Shown one piece after another: positions 38,575 to 52,800 of a stretch of DNA of 64,000 bases. Source of the DNA: Primulina eburnea (lineage: Eukaryota; Streptophyta; Magnoliopsida; Lamiales; Gesneriaceae). Every line of letters begins with the position of its first letter. Within the stretch, counting starts at the first letter, position 1. Where the stretch lies: assembly GCF_022965805.1 (NCBI RefSeq), contig NC_133106.1:31857913-31921912 (forward strand), in the 5' to 3' direction. Position numbers and translations under genes: made by a program. The notes beneath the pieces are model-generated. The model had not been told where the DNA came from. It ran no database searches and saw nothing but the letters and a program-made list of their open reading frames with translations.

Positions 38575-39130
38575 AGCTTTGAGGATAGGAAGCTTTACTT
38601 CGAAAATGCTGCCATTTAGATCTCTTAATTAATTTTGAACTGTATATTGAGGTTTGATATAGATGGAACGAATGAGAAATCTCACTTTTTTTGTTGCCAT
38701 ATCTGACTTGATCCGTATCGACTGAGTCATTGATAATATTGCCTTGACTTGCAACTAGACAATAGTTTTGCTCTTCAGATGTAAGTCTACTCACAAACTC
38801 TCGTGGGCGATTGTCGAATTATTTTTCTGTGGAACTAGAAAGCCAAATTGAATTTTCTTGGGATTTTAGAGCTTGCAATGTGAATAATGTTTGACATGAT
38901 ATTATTGTAAGGTTTTAACGAATAAAATTTCAGATAAAATAGTGAGTTTGTAGGTTGTTTCTCGACCTGAAGTGTTGTATACAACCAATCGTTTGTCATG
39001 ATATATTTTTATTTGCAGAATTAAATAAATAAGGTTTTCACGACATCGGGATATCAATAGCAACTTCCGGGGCTAATTGAATTAGACCTATTTCAAAAGT
39101 CTAAAAAACTTAAAAAATATTAAAAGTTTA
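38575..39130. other. 3' region of the SETD9-like gene and spacer
   Basis: The first 200 bases are likely 3' UTR; nothing else recognised. Confidence 0.4.
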
Positions 39131-40200
39131 TGTAACTTTTGATGATGTCTGTAGAACTGAGCCGAACTGTCATTCGTCTGAGGTGACCGAAGTCTGGTGC
39201 CGAGCTCCTGTACACGCTCAACAAACACGTTAAAGAGTGTCAGAAAAGTTTTTCAACGTGATCTCTCTGACGCTCAATTTTCAATAAGCTCATGAAAAAA
39301 AAAGAACACTCAAAAGTGCATAAGAACTTAAAGTGTCAATTTGGGTGTATCTGATTGAAGGAATTATATTAAAAGAAATTTTCAAACCCGATCCAAAAAC
39401 TATAAACTTGAATTCCAACAAACTTGATATGATTTTTTTTTACTATACAACATTATTTTTAAACAAAATAATTAAATAAAAATTCAAAACACATAATAAC
39501 AATATTTTAATTAAACACATAATAACAAAACTTTGCATAAATATGAGTAATATATAATATACAAAACCCTTCCCCACAACCATACCATTCACGCCCACTT
39601 CCTCTAGACACTTCAAACTCTTTTCTTCACAAGCAAACAGACGTCACACACACATAAAATCAAGCGAAAAAGCACCAAACTTCTTCAAGGTTTTCAGTGG
39701 TTCTTCAAGCCGTCGTTCAAACGTACAATCAGGCGTTAAAAACGCAAAGACACGCCATACTCTTTCTTTTACTCATCGTCACACTATATTATGTATTTAT
39801 GTTTGAAATTGCATGAAAACAAGTTGCAATTTTGAAGATTTTCGGATATGCATATTATTTGATTTTAAAAACATATATTTTGATCCAAAAACCATGAATG
39901 TCATGTATCTAAGGGGCTGCCATGATTAGGAAGTGATAAGAGATGGTTTGACACGAATTTAGGGAGTCCTAGAACACTCCAATATGCTACGCAACGTGAA
40001 TAAAACAAGCTGGTACCATCATGCTGTTTTGGGGAGCTTGGGGCTCGGGTTCAAGAAGGAAGGGTTGGGCTTGGGTTCGGCTAATTTCTTTGATCGCATC
40101 AATCTATTAAACAAAAATGGCAATAAATTAAAATGTATAAAAACCATTTTGAAATCTAAACTGCCAATCAATCAAAATATATTAAAAATAAGAGATATTT
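39131..40200. mobile_element. Possible LTR-retrotransposon remnants
   Basis: 39140-39345 has GC-richer blocks (CGGTGCCGAGCTCCTGTACA-like, GTGATCTCTCTGACGCTC, GAGTGTCAGAAAAG) in the style of gypsy LTRs. 39590-39780 is rich in CTTCAAG and CACACA words like a retrotransposon leader. There are no coding domains, no paired LTR and no target duplication, so this is a weak call. The frame 39984-40202 is not supported. Confidence 0.25.
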
Positions 40201-41828
40201 AATTAAATAATGAATTTCTTCAATTATTTTACCTTAAATTAGAAATATATGTTTTCGAGTCTCAAACATATCCGACACCCTGCGCAGACCATATTTTTGT
40301 CGTGTCCAGTCACCCTATATTATTGTTGCCTGCCATGCCACATGGCAATTTATATGTCAAACTAGAATATATGATTATTATATAAGATTAATTTTTATAT
40401 ATTTTGATCAACGTGTTATTATATGTGTGTGCTCGACGTACCCACGCTTCATAATAAGGTAAAACAACAAAATCATACATAGAATTAATTTTATCTGGAC
40501 ACTTCTTGTGAGCATCTATGTGAATATCGCTGAAGTTGAGTGCATCTATTCGATATTATGAAACTGTAAATCTAATAAATAGACGCATCTCAATCGTTAC
40601 ACATAGATTCTCACAGTGTGTGCACATGAGATCAAACACACACACACACACATATATTTGATATTCAATAACTCATTTTAATTATTTTAACTCAATAAGC
40701 AGCTCAATTTTCGTTATTATTGGATATTCTGCACATGTGATGCATGTGTGTACAATTTTTTTTTATCATTATCAATGAACTAAAATGAAATTTGACAAAT
40801 TATAGAGGAACTAAATTGATATTCGAATCGTCAAACCCTGCATGACCACACAAAACCTTTCGAACTCTTCACATATTAAGATAGAGTACTCATTTTACAT
40901 TTCAATCATTATTGTTTTATCAAAATAGTTTTCATTTATATGTTTTTTTTAATCATTACTGTTATTTTTATACTTATCTTTACTGTTTAGTTACATGTGT
41001 CTGGTCGATGTATATATAGTGTTGATTATTATTTTAATGCTCAATCATTATATATTATTTAAAATTTTCAAATGGTGAAGTGTACCTCACGGTACAACGT
41101 GTAAGGTTAAAATCCACGGGTGGGAAAAAAAGGATTATTTATCTGCCATTTGTATTTTGTCTTGCTGTCCAAAACATTATAAGATTTAATTAATTGCTTT
41201 ATTATATTTAATTAAACACGTTACGTGTATGATTTCGGAATTTGATCAAGTATAATACATTAATAATATTTTATTGCATGCTTGTACATATTATTAAATT
41301 GAAAATTTCATTTGCAGATATTTTGAGAATAACATTTCATTACTTGTAATTTGTAAATTATCATGAAATCGTGGCAAGTATTTTTTTTTTTTTTTATGGA
41401 GAAACTTCGAAAATAATGACGACTCGAGGATCCAACTTCTGTTTTGTAATTTGAACCTTTAATATGAAAGTTTTGTGTAATTTATTTTTAACAATAATTG
41501 TATTTTACGAAAAAAAAATTGACAACTTTATATTTTTAGCAACCCAACACACAACACAATATACATTCTTTCTTTTTTTTGTTCGGAGCCTTTTTGTTGG
41601 TTATTCGATATGTTATTAAATTTTAGTCTCAATGCGGTATTTTTTTTCAATTTTGATTTTTTTCTGATTTGACATTGACATGACATCAATATGCGTGTGT
41701 AGACTCATATCAATATTTTCGATGAAAAAACTAAATTATCAAAAATTGGAATATATATAACTAAAACTGGAATTTGATGATATAAATAACTAAAATCGCG
41801 CAAAATATATAAAACCAAAAGCATAGTT

Positions 41829-41832
<4 letters not shown>
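40201..41832. other. AT-rich intergenic DNA with one small MITE
   Basis: Apart from the stem-loop element at 40507-40615, no gene or defined element is seen. Confidence 0.4.
40507..40615. repeat. Stem-loop MITE, about 109 bp
   Basis: Ends TGTGAGCATCTATGTGA and ACACATAGATTCTCACA are inverted repeats. The core GAAACTGTAAATCTAATA is shared with the element at 42740. Confidence 0.6.

Positions 41833-41899
<67 letters not shown>
41833..41899. repeat. (TA)n microsatellite
   Basis: About 33 uninterrupted AT units. Confidence 0.95.
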
Positions 41900-41903
<4 letters not shown>

Positions 41904-42739
41904 GTGTGTTTGTTTTAGAATATTTAGGTGGTCAATATATATTTTAAAATATTATAAATTGATTCATAGGGAAGTCTCAATCAATTAAAAATAATGATTT
42001 GATAGTTAGAAATTGTCGGCCAGAAATGTATTAGCAATTGCAACAATTATTCCTTACACAAATAATAGAACCAAATGGTTTCACATTTCCATATTTTTGA
42101 AATTTTCAAATTACTTGGCCACAAAAATTCTTACTTACTTTTGATCATGTCAAGATATATATAAATTATCGTGATTAATTCAAATAAAAATAGGTCTACT
42201 CGACGTGGAATCTGTGGCAACAAGACCTATTAAACTTTTTAAACTATTATTTGGCTTAATTTAAAATATTATTTAAGTATGAATGATCAAAAAAAGAAAA
42301 GAAAAAAGCGAGAAAGTATAACGTACACAGTAAAATAATAATCTGCTTACATTATAAGGAGCTATTATGGTGACGAAGCTGTACGTAAGCATGCAACTTA
42401 CCATAAATTAATTCAAATTATTGAATATACTATTAATTAAAATTTGAATAAACAAAAGATTAATTAACGATCTTATTTTAAAAGTCATTAATTAGACGGC
42501 AAGTAAAGTATTTCATTTATTAATTTTGGAATCGGTGAAATAAATAATTAGGTGTCTGAATACACACATACACGTATAATATATACAAGAAAGCTCCTAT
42601 GAAACATTTAACCGATCAATTTTGAGATACAGATTTTCTACTCGACTTGACTCGTGAAAAAATATTATTTTTTATGCCAAAAGTATTTATTTTTTTAGCT
42701 TCTTGTATAGATCAGATCGACTCACTGTGGGCAACTCAC
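41900..42739. other. AT-rich intergenic DNA, nothing recognised
   Basis: No gene or defined element seen. Confidence 0.4.
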
Positions 42740-42807
42740 GTTGATGCGACATCCACCTATTAGATGTGATGAAATTGTAAATCCAATAGGTGAACGTCAT
42801 CTCAACG
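42740..42807. repeat. Stem-loop MITE core, about 68 bp
   Basis: GTTGATGCGACATCCACCTA and, reversed from the right, GTTGAGATGACGTTCACCTA form an imperfect palindrome around GAAATTGTAAATCCAATA, a core shared with 40507-40615. Confidence 0.55.
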
Positions 42808-42829
42808 GTACTCACATGATGCATACTAC

Positions 42830-42992
42830 ATGATGAAATTAGACAATAATATACAATCACGCTATCCAGTCAAACCGCATCGTACAAGCTGTCATGTATG
42901 ATAGACTCGTCTGAGAATGTGTTGGTGAGAGGAATCGAACTCATGATCATTGTCCAAATACTCACGTATCCTACCAACTCGGACAGATATGT
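42830..42992 (-). mobile_element. tRNA-derived SINE (minus strand)
   Basis: Read on the minus strand, CCGAGTTGGTAGGATACGTG (A-box side) is followed by ATGATCATGAGTTCGATTCC (B-box side), then a tail containing ACACATTCTCAGACGAG. No tRNA acceptor stem can be formed. The same tail phrase appears in a degraded copy near 57118-57200. Confidence 0.6.
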
Positions 42993-43086
42993 GAACGATG
43001 GAAAACTTCATATTAACATCAGAAGGGGTAGTAATTAATAATTTTAGAGAGTAAAAAGAAAAAAAGAAAAGAAATATACGGAATGA

Positions 43087-43107
43087 AATAAATAAATAAA
43101 TAAATAA
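43087..43107. repeat. (AAAT)n short repeat
   Basis: Five tandem AAAT units just upstream of the HIPP promoter. Confidence 0.85.
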
Positions 43108-43137
43108 TCACATTAAAAAGGTGAACGTGTGTGCGTC

Positions 43138-43146
43138 TATAAATAG
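43138..43146 (+). promoter_or_regulatory. TATA box of the 147-aa HIPP gene
   Basis: TATAAATAG, 142 bp upstream of the start codon, implying a leader of about 115 bases. Confidence 0.7.
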
Positions 43147-43287
43147 AGCGTTACACAACAAAGAACCAAAACAAATCTCCTCGCATTCACATACATACCT
43201 TCCCTCCCCCCCAAGTCCCAACACCTTCAGACCACCAAAAAACACGACCAAATACAGAAGAAAACCCAACAAAATACACAGAAAAGA

Positions 43288-44586
43288 ATGGGTTTTCTCG
43301 ATCATATCTCGGATGTGTTTGAAGTTACAAGCATGAGAAAAAGCAAACGCAAGCCATTGAGGGTAAATCTATATATATGTATATGTGCGCGCGCGCGTGT
43401 GTATACAATACATATATATTCATGCTAATTCCACCAACATACAACAGTACTTCAATTCTTCTTTCAGAGTTAATTCTATATATATACATGTTCATAAATC
43501 ATGGGCCTTAGTCAAATAATTTTGTAGCAGTGTGTTTATATATATATAATAGAAAATGTATGGATATATATACTGTCTTTCTGATGTTATGAGTTGATTA
43601 ATCGAGTTTGTAAATGTTTAACTTTGGGATTATGCAGAAGGTCGAAATAAAGGTGAAGATGGACTGTGAAGGATGCGAAAGGCGGGTCAGAAATGCAGTT
43701 TCCTCCATGAAAGGTTAGCAAGACCTAGCTTCCCAGAACACACACACACACAATATAATATTAGACTGTAAAACATTTTATTTCATAAGTTCATTAATAA
43801 ATATGGCATTACAATTGAAAATTTTTAATCGAAAACTTTTAATTTATAGTTCGGTATTAAATGATATTTATGGCATGGGTTTTTATCGTTCAATATTTGA
43901 AAATTATATGTCCCCCCCACCTTTTTTTTTCTTTTGATAGGATATATTAAATTAAAATCTATAAGAATATGTTATCTGTCAACTTCCACGCGTTCATAGT
44001 TATTTTTTTTGCATTTAAATATTTTAGAAAGTTTCTAAAATATCAAACAAAAGAACATTGATTATAAATAAATAATAAATAAATTATCTTCCATAAATAC
44101 AGATTATATATCTCATAAATCTTTGCATTTTATATTACATATTCCCTCAGAAAATTTCGAAGTCTTTAATGTGGAATTATACTCCCGACTCACAATTAAC
44201 CAATCGATCCATCAGCATATTTGGTACATATTTTAAACATCGATCGCTGTACGAGCAAGGGCGACTAAATTTGTTTGTGTTATATATCTGCAGGTGCAAG
44301 AGCAGTGGATGTAAATAGGAAAGAAAGTAAAGTGACAGTGAACGGGCACGTGGATCCGAAGAAGGTGTTGAGCAAAGTGAGGAGCACCGGGAAGGCGGCA
44401 GAGATGTGGCCATACGTGAAATACGATCTGGCATATTACCCTTACGCCCCTGGAGCCTACGACAAGAAGGCCCCCCCTGGCTATGTGAGAAACGTGGTTC
44501 AAGCTTTTCCCAGCCCGAATGCCCACGAAGAGAAGTATTCTACCCTTTTCAGTGACGAAAATGTCGATGCCTGCTCCATTATGTGA
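43288..44586 (+). CDS. Heavy-metal-associated isoprenylated plant protein (HIPP), 147 aa
   Basis: Exons 43288-43362, 43638-43713 and 44294-44586 (444 bases, in phase). The N-terminus MGFLDHISDVFEVTSMRKSK is typical of the HIPP20-27 clade. One HMA domain spans about residues 26-90 with the metal-binding M-D-C35-E-G-C38 site, then KESKVTVNGHVDPKKVLSKV. The C-terminus CSIM is a CaaX box for farnesylation, which should tether the protein to membranes. Relatives bind Cd, Zn or Cu and are linked to metal and stress responses. Length is standard. A HIPP of a different clade lies 7 kb downstream. Confidence 0.93.
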
Positions 44587-47500
44587 CACACACATATACA
44601 TATACGTGTAATATGTATAATTTTATTTGATGTGTTTGGCAGCTTGTGTTTGCTATCAACTGACCTTTACAACTTGTTTGCATCATGGAAAGATAAAAAG
44701 TGGTGGCGTTTAGCAGATTCCCAGAGTAGTAGAAATGAAAATACTGCGTTTAACAAAGGACATCGGGGTGGAGACGACGGACTTTTAAGCTGTACTGTTT
44801 GCAAATGTTTCAAAAAAGTTATCATAAATTTTTAAGTATTTGCAAACACTATCTTCGAATAATTAATGAAGCAGTGAAATATTTGACGAAAATACTTGTG
44901 ATAATCTTCGCTAAGACGGTGTAATTTGAGGATTGATATGATCCATCCAAGTAGAATAAAAGGAACCATCTCGCTAGAAAGATCCTTAGAGTAACTAATA
45001 AGTGTGATGATCGATGAAAGCAGTACGTGAATATCTCACAGCATGATTAATAAAAAAAGTGGACGTAGAATTGTGATCGTTCGATAAAAACTTCTTTATA
45101 AAAATTATGATCGTACGTATACGTTCCAAGAACTCATGTTAAATCGTTTAAAAAAGTAAAATAAATATGTTAAAGTATAATTGTTGAATCTATAATTTTC
45201 AACAGTATCTATGTGGTTGACCTTCAAAATCAACGTGACTTTTTGAATTAAAATCCCTTGATTATTTATTACCAAATAACCTAAAAAAATTGAACTATAC
45301 AGATACTGCTATGTGATATCTATTAAAACTTGAACTTTTTGGAGTTGGGTTCTCTATAGTTGAAAGATATTGTGCATTTTTTGATCATCTGATAGACCTC
45401 ATATAATATCAGATAAATTTAAAAATTGTCAGACGAAACGAGATAATCAGTTGATCATCTCGTGTAAAAAGAGTACAGTACCGGTGTTGTGTTTTCAGTC
45501 ACAACAGAGAATCCAAATCCGAACTTTTTCTTCGAAAAAAAGAAGAAAATTTTCATCTTCATCTTTTTCAGCTCCTAGTATTTACAATTCGATAGAGTTT
45601 GGATACAAAATTTATAGTTTAAATAAATCACTTAAACAAGTTCTGTTTTTTTTTTAAGTTTTTTTATTATTAAAGAAATAGAAACAATTTTGATAAACGT
45701 TAAAAATGATTTTGTTTTAATTTTTTAAAAAATTAGAGTAAAAATCAGCTTTAAAAAGACACATTTAAGTGTTTTTAAATGCTTTTTGTAACCAAACACT
45801 GCAAATTTTTTTTTTTTGTAAAAAACACATTTTTAACCCACAAACTTCAACTTCGTTTCCTAGGCTTGATATTGTTCTTCAGCTATCCGTTTAATTCAAA
45901 ATTCGATTTGCCTGAAAAATATTTTCAATTTCTGCTATTACATGGCTCGATTGAATGAGTATTGGGTTCAGGCTGAAAATTATGTCGCTTATTTCTGATA
46001 CCAAATTCTATGTAACCCACCCCGGGTTGCTCAAACAGAGGGTGCTTTTTCTTGTTAAGGAGTTTTCTGTTAGGCTCATATGATCAGCTTCGAGTTCTCT
46101 CAATTGGCTTTTTGGGAAAAGACCCAAGTTTCCACCTTTATTCACGCAAGAAACAGGAAGAGAATCGCCTGCGGTATAAGGAATGGGCCACGGAAACCCC
46201 TGTGGAGGAAACGGGCGCTCTCCACCGAGGCCATTCAAGCAGTTCAGTCCTTAAAATTGGCCCAGAACTCTTCTAAATTGGATCGTGTTTTCATACTAAA
46301 GTCAGCAGGCTTTTGAAAGATGATTTGTTGGATACATTGGCTGAATTGCAGAGGCAACATGAATTATATTTAGCCCTCAAGGTATTGTTCATCAATTTAA
46401 AGTTTTTCTGCTTCTCTTGAATTCTTGATGGTCTCTTTTGTTAATAAAAATGTTAATTCACTTGCTCTCTATCTTGAAAATGATTGTTTTTGGTCGGCCA
46501 TTCTATATTTTTTCCTTGGAACATTACCACCAATGTATCCGCGCTAACATGTAACTTTTGATTTCACGATCAAGCCCTGTAGAGATTTGTTGATATTAGC
46601 TGTTTGATTTGTCTTATAAAAGCATTTGTGTCCTTGTTTACAGTTCGTTCTATCACTTAACATTTGATCTGATGGCTACGAGGGAAGCCACGTCATTTTT
46701 AATTTGACCCAATGCATGAAAATCACATGTGATCCTTTCACGATCATTGGATGAGTAACCAACTTTCTCTGTTATTGTACTGTATCATTTGTGATATTCC
46801 ATAGTTGATGATTCAAAAAGGTTAATAGTTCTGTATTAGGACGTGTGATGTCAAGTGTTTCTCCAGGTTTTGGGATTTGATTTAATATTTTGCCTCCAGG
46901 TTTTGGGATTTGATTTAATATTTTGCCTTTTTTTTTAGAATAATTTAATATTTTGTCTTGATCAATCTTAATATTGTATTCTAACCGGTGAATCTTAGTA
47001 AGAACAAAATGATTGAGATGACTGGACTGAACGACTCTTTGTGGAGCTGGGGAGTGAAGGCTTAGAACCTGACACGAGGACCTTCACTGAGATGATTTTT
47101 GTGAGGCCCGGGGCCGAAGAAGGTGGGGGGTAATCGTCGGTGCCATGAGGTTGCACGGACAATGAGCGGCTCCTGACAGATTTTTAGGTAGAGGGAACAT
47201 GAATGAACCGATCCACACCGGAATGAGAGGGATTCCGAGACTGTTCAATGTAATGGACTGTACAATTGAGGATGGCTTAAAAAGATTTGATTGGTACTAT
47301 TCATCTCACGAAGGTGCATCTTCTTTTCAGTAGCTCATCACATAAGAATTCCGAAGTTAAGCGTACTTGACTTGGGGCAATTTTGGGATGGGTGACTCCT
47401 GAGAAGTTTCCCAGGGTGCGTGTGAGTGATGGCACGCTGGAAAGACCCGTGTTGAAATAGTGAGGACAGTCATCGAATCTGGGGCGTTACAATTTTAGCT

Positions 47501-49693
47501 TATTTCAAAGCAGAAAAGGTAAACAAAGCAATGGATACATATGAGCTGATGAATGCTTCAGGTTGCAATCCAGATAAGTTGGCCCTGACCATTTGAATAA
47601 GGAATCTTGAAAAGGCCGGTCAGGGAACTCTTTCGGCGGTAATAGACAAAGAATGTGCTAAGTATTTCGATTAACCTGAGAAATTCATTGAAGAAGTTGA
47701 AGGGACATTTGTAAGTATTACAGTCTCCTACTCATCAATTACAACTTGAATGGGCTTCTTTGTTTTTTCAGACCTACTTGATGTCATAAAATGAAATGGA
47801 TTCGGGGGGCCATTTTTTGCTAAAAACGAGGGTACCTATCAATCAAAGGATTGACCAATTCATGCTCCTTGTGCTCTCGATACTGATACGGAATCAAATG
47901 GGTGTAGAAGAGATCTCATGTAGGTCTTTACATAAGCCAGGACTGATCAATGAGTTTGGTGTTACATTACCTGCAACAGTCGGTTTCTAAATATAAGTCT
48001 AAATATAAATGTATGCGTATGTAAAGCTTGAAATATTAAATGTATGCGTATGTAAAGCTTGAAATATGTTGTGAGTGATTAATAGTTCTAATGCCTTGTC
48101 TTTCTTCTTTCTATCATAGCCAAGGCGAAAGTCACTTGTCCTTCTGTGAAGATTTCACAAATTTTCAAGGTTGCATGATGTACATGGAGCTTCAATCACA
48201 CAAGCAGGCTCCACCAATTGCCAACTTGATATACTATACATATTGCTGCCTCACGGCCTTACAAGCCCAGAATGCGTACAAGTAAAAATATGACAGGGAT
48301 GCTCTTTTCCAAGTTCTTGTTCCGATCATCTTTTTCCGTCTTTAAACTTGTAACGTAGCTCAATGCAAGCTTTCTGGTTTTGTATCAAATGGTTTGAGTG
48401 GAAACGAGATCAAACCATCTAGCATTGAAGTATTACTATTGATGATGTCGTGTAAATTTGGTGAGCTGAGTGGACAATCTACCGTGCAAAGATGTGTAGT
48501 TTTCCTGGAAGATTTTTATATGATGGATAAGTCTGGCTTGGCCTGACGAGATGAGCCCGGGTGGTCTAGCCTGCCTTTGTGGGATGACCTCCGATGGTCT
48601 GGCCTGGTCTACCCGTGTGGTCTGGCTTGGCTGGTGGGATGACCCCGAGTGGTCTGGCCTGTGAGTACTCTTGACAGGGTAAGATGAACTTGGGTCAGAC
48701 AATCTGCGTAAACTCAACAAGAAAATGTCAATGGGACGTCATAAAGATTTTCGGCGTGGCCATTCCGACGCTTAAATCAGTACAAGGTTCACTAAGTAGA
48801 TAGATAATTTATCGAATACAGTAGAATGCAATATCTCTTTCCCAAATGAGCAAACTTGAGTGTTTATAGGGGAGAAGGTGATCTCGATTATAGTGCTTGT
48901 ACATTGTTCCTGTTAGACATGCGCCCAAGCTTTGTCCTCTGACAGCTGTCTATGCCATGTCTTTTGTCAGTAGACATGGCGACTCATATTGTTCTGGTCT
49001 TGTCATGGGCAGTGATTGTCATACTAATAATGCATGGTGACCAAAATAGTCGGATAACCTGAACCCTGGTTGGATGAAAGTATCTTGGTCGAGCTAGATG
49101 AATCCTGGTCGAGCGAGATGGACCTTGGCCAGGCGAGAGGACTTTGGTCGGGCTAGAAGACCATGTCCATGCGAGATGGACCTTGTCCCGACGAGGACCC
49201 TGGTCGGGCTAGAAGATCCTGTCCAAGCGAGAGGACCTTGGCCGGACGAGGGGACCTGGCTGGGTTACCTGAACCCTGACTAAATTTTACACGTTTTACA
49301 CTCCCGAGAGAAAATTAGAATCTGGCTTAGTTAAGTTTTATCTTTTCATCTGAGTCTAAGAATGACCCAAGTTTTTTTCAAGACAACGACAATGTTTCTT
49401 TTAGCTACGTCATAAATGTTTACTTTTTACTTGAAGCTAAATACTTTGAGGAAAAAAAATTCAAATTACTTGGAAGATTTCAAGAACTTTTTATATGTAC
49501 CAATTTATCATATGTACCAATTAAAGTATATGTTATTGTAGAATTTAGCGTATTGTGTATTGGCTTTTCATGGGCTTTACTTCTTTTTTGCAATTCGCTG
49601 AGATTGCAGGCACTTAATAATTGCACCATTTTAACTTTGCAGAATGACAAGACCCTCCCACGGGTCATATCCTCGGTGAACCCCATTCAATTC

Positions 49694-49776
<83 letters not shown>

Positions 49777-49798
49777 AAAGTCTATTTCAATAATATAA

Positions 49799-49833
<35 letters not shown>

Positions 49834-52800
49834 AAAGTCTATTTCAATTATATATATATATGTGTGTGTGTGTGAAAGTCTAGTATAAGATCAATTTTAT
49901 GAATCTTTATATAAGAGATGAGTCAACCCTATCGATATTCACAATAAAAAATAATAATCTTAAGATAAAAAGTAATATTTTTTCATGTATGACACAAATA
50001 AAATATATGTCTCATAAAAAATAATATTTTTTCGTGGACGACCCAAATAAGAGATTTATATCACAAAATACGATCCGTGAAACCGTCTAACCCAAATTTT
50101 CACCTTTAATATTTGTTCTCAAGTTGTAGAAAATATTGACCGTTTTACATTTTATTATAAGACCTATTTTTATTAATTAACAACCAGCAATATCCATATG
50201 GTTAACCACCAAAATAAAATGGAATATAATAAAATATATATTAAGTAAGTTGGAAGATTTATCTTTTGTACATTGCAAATTAGCAGTTGCGAATTCTATT
50301 GTTATAATATAATCTATATTAAGTAACTGCAATTTATGTTTTTTAATTTAAAAAATAAATTATTTAAAATGTAGAAGATCCGTAAAAATATTATAAATTT
50401 TTACTTAACATTTTTTGAAAATTTTGAAAAGACAATGTTATTTTCATTTTAATTGTTATTTGTTATTACTACTGCCAGGCATTGAAAAATGGCAAAAACT
50501 TGTGTGAGACGGTCTCACGGGTCAAATTTTGTGAGACGGATCTTTATTTGGATAATCCATGAAATAGTATTGCTTTTTATGCTAAGAGTACTACTTTTTG
50601 TGGTGAATATGGGTAGGGTTGACCCGTCTCACAGATTGATATCCGTGAGACGGTCTCACATGAGACCTACTCTTGAAAAATACAATTCTTACCTTCAACA
50701 TCTCGATTCTTACCTTCAACATCTCGATTTTTACACAAAAATAAAATAAAATAAAATTGAAACTTAAAAAAAAGTTATAATTGAGAAAATAGATATGATT
50801 TTGAATTTTGAAAAAGATGGAAGTTGTCACTAAAAATAGGGCCGGCTAACATGGCTCAATTTAATACAGAGTTTTGTCTTCAATTTAAAATTTTGATGTT
50901 AATTTTGACCTACTAATCGATCCAGTTTCTTTAATAATTTTTAATGTATTGGCTTAGTTGTTGCGTTGACATATCTGATTTGAGTGGAAAATATTAATAT
51001 CTAAGTTTATTTATTGAGTAAGTCTCTCGTGAGACAGTCTAACGAATCTTTGTTTGTGAGACGGGTCAACCCTACCGATATTCACAATAAAAAGTAATAC
51101 TCTTAGCATAAAGTAATATTTTTTCATGGATGATCCAAATAAGAGATATGTCTCACAAATAAGATCCGTGAGACCGTCTCACACAAGTTTTTGCGTAATT
51201 TATTATTTTCAATAATATTTTCATATAGATAAACAAACATGTTAATAATAATATTTCTACAAAGGTCGTGTTTTAAAATATCCATTTATTGTTAAAAATA
51301 AAATAACAAAAACAAACCATTACATGAAATAATATCTCATACTTATTACCATCTTCATCAAAAAATACATAAAACTTTTCTTAGAAGTATTTCTCAAATT
51401 TGCATGTTTTTAAATTCCATCACACAATCTTAAAGTACTCTAAAACTTCAAAATAGTAATGAAATTGAGATGATTAATTACATAATAAATTTATATACTG
51501 TCTCAATTAATTAACTACTCGCAGAATGAAGCATGTTCGTTCAAAAATAATTTCAGAAGTAAAATTCAAAGCTAGCTATATTTCAAATTATAATAAGAAA
51601 CAATTATTAATTTTTTATCTGTTTGATGTGTGTGATTTTATTTTTCTGAACACATTTTTTTATATTAATTTGGAAGATTCATTTAAAAAAAAATAAGAAA
51701 AAAGAAAAGAAAAGAGCACACTACCTCCAAAGAAGTTTCTCTGCTTCTATTTAATTAAAGCCTTTGAACTTCCCCAACTGCTTGTTTTGTGTGTTTGACC
51801 CAAAAGATGAAGTAAAGAGGAAGAAAGATTGCAAGAAATGACTAAAGATGAAGACTTCAAGCTCCTCAAGATCCAGGTGATCTTTTCTATTTAAATCTCT
51901 TTTTTTTTTCTTTCTTTGTTATTAATATATGTACTAAGCCAAGTTTGTGTTTGTGCTTCTTCTGTAAAATTTCCCCCTTTTTTGGGAAAAATAATTATTT
52001 TATGCAGACATGCGTTCTCAAAGTGAACATACATTGTGATGGGTGCAAGCAGAAAGTGAAGAAACTTCTTCAGAAAATCGAAGGTCTTTTTTTTTTTTTT
52101 ACTTTTTCATTTGTTTATGTAATTTCTCCCACTCTTTTCCTGAGTGGCTGTCCCTGTGTTTCTTAAAGGTTTCATTATCAGTTCCAATCACTTACAAAAT
52201 GAGTGTAAAAATGCTTACTTTCTTGTAATAGTATCGTGGATTTTTTTTGTACTCAGGAGTTTATAAAGTAAGCTTAGATGCAGAGTTACAAAAAGTTACG
52301 GTCTCAGGAAATGTGGATTCCGCAGTCTTAATCAAGAAACTAGTGAAGGTTGGGAAGCATGCTGAGCTCTGGTCTCAAAAGGGTAACCACCACAACCAGA
52401 AACAAAAATCATCTTCCATCAAACAAGATTCTAATAAGAAAAAACAAGGGCAGCAGCAAAATGTTTTTAGAAATCTTGAATCCCTGAAAAAGAAGCAGAA
52501 ATCCCCCTTTGTGACACAACAAGAAGATGGCTGTCTTCCTGATTCCGATGATGAAGAAGAAGACGAGGAAATGCAAGTTATCAAGGATAAGTTCAGCCAA
52601 CTGGCTTTTCTCAAGAAACAAGCCGAAGCAAACAATCCTGGGAAGAAGGGGAATGGAAATCCCAGTGTGATTGATCAGAAAACACTGAACAGTACTGGAC
52701 AAGGGAAGAGGGTAAACGACATAAATACCATGATGAATCTTGCTGGCTTTCATGGAAACAACGGGAGGGGATTACAGATCCAACCAAACAATGTCTTCCA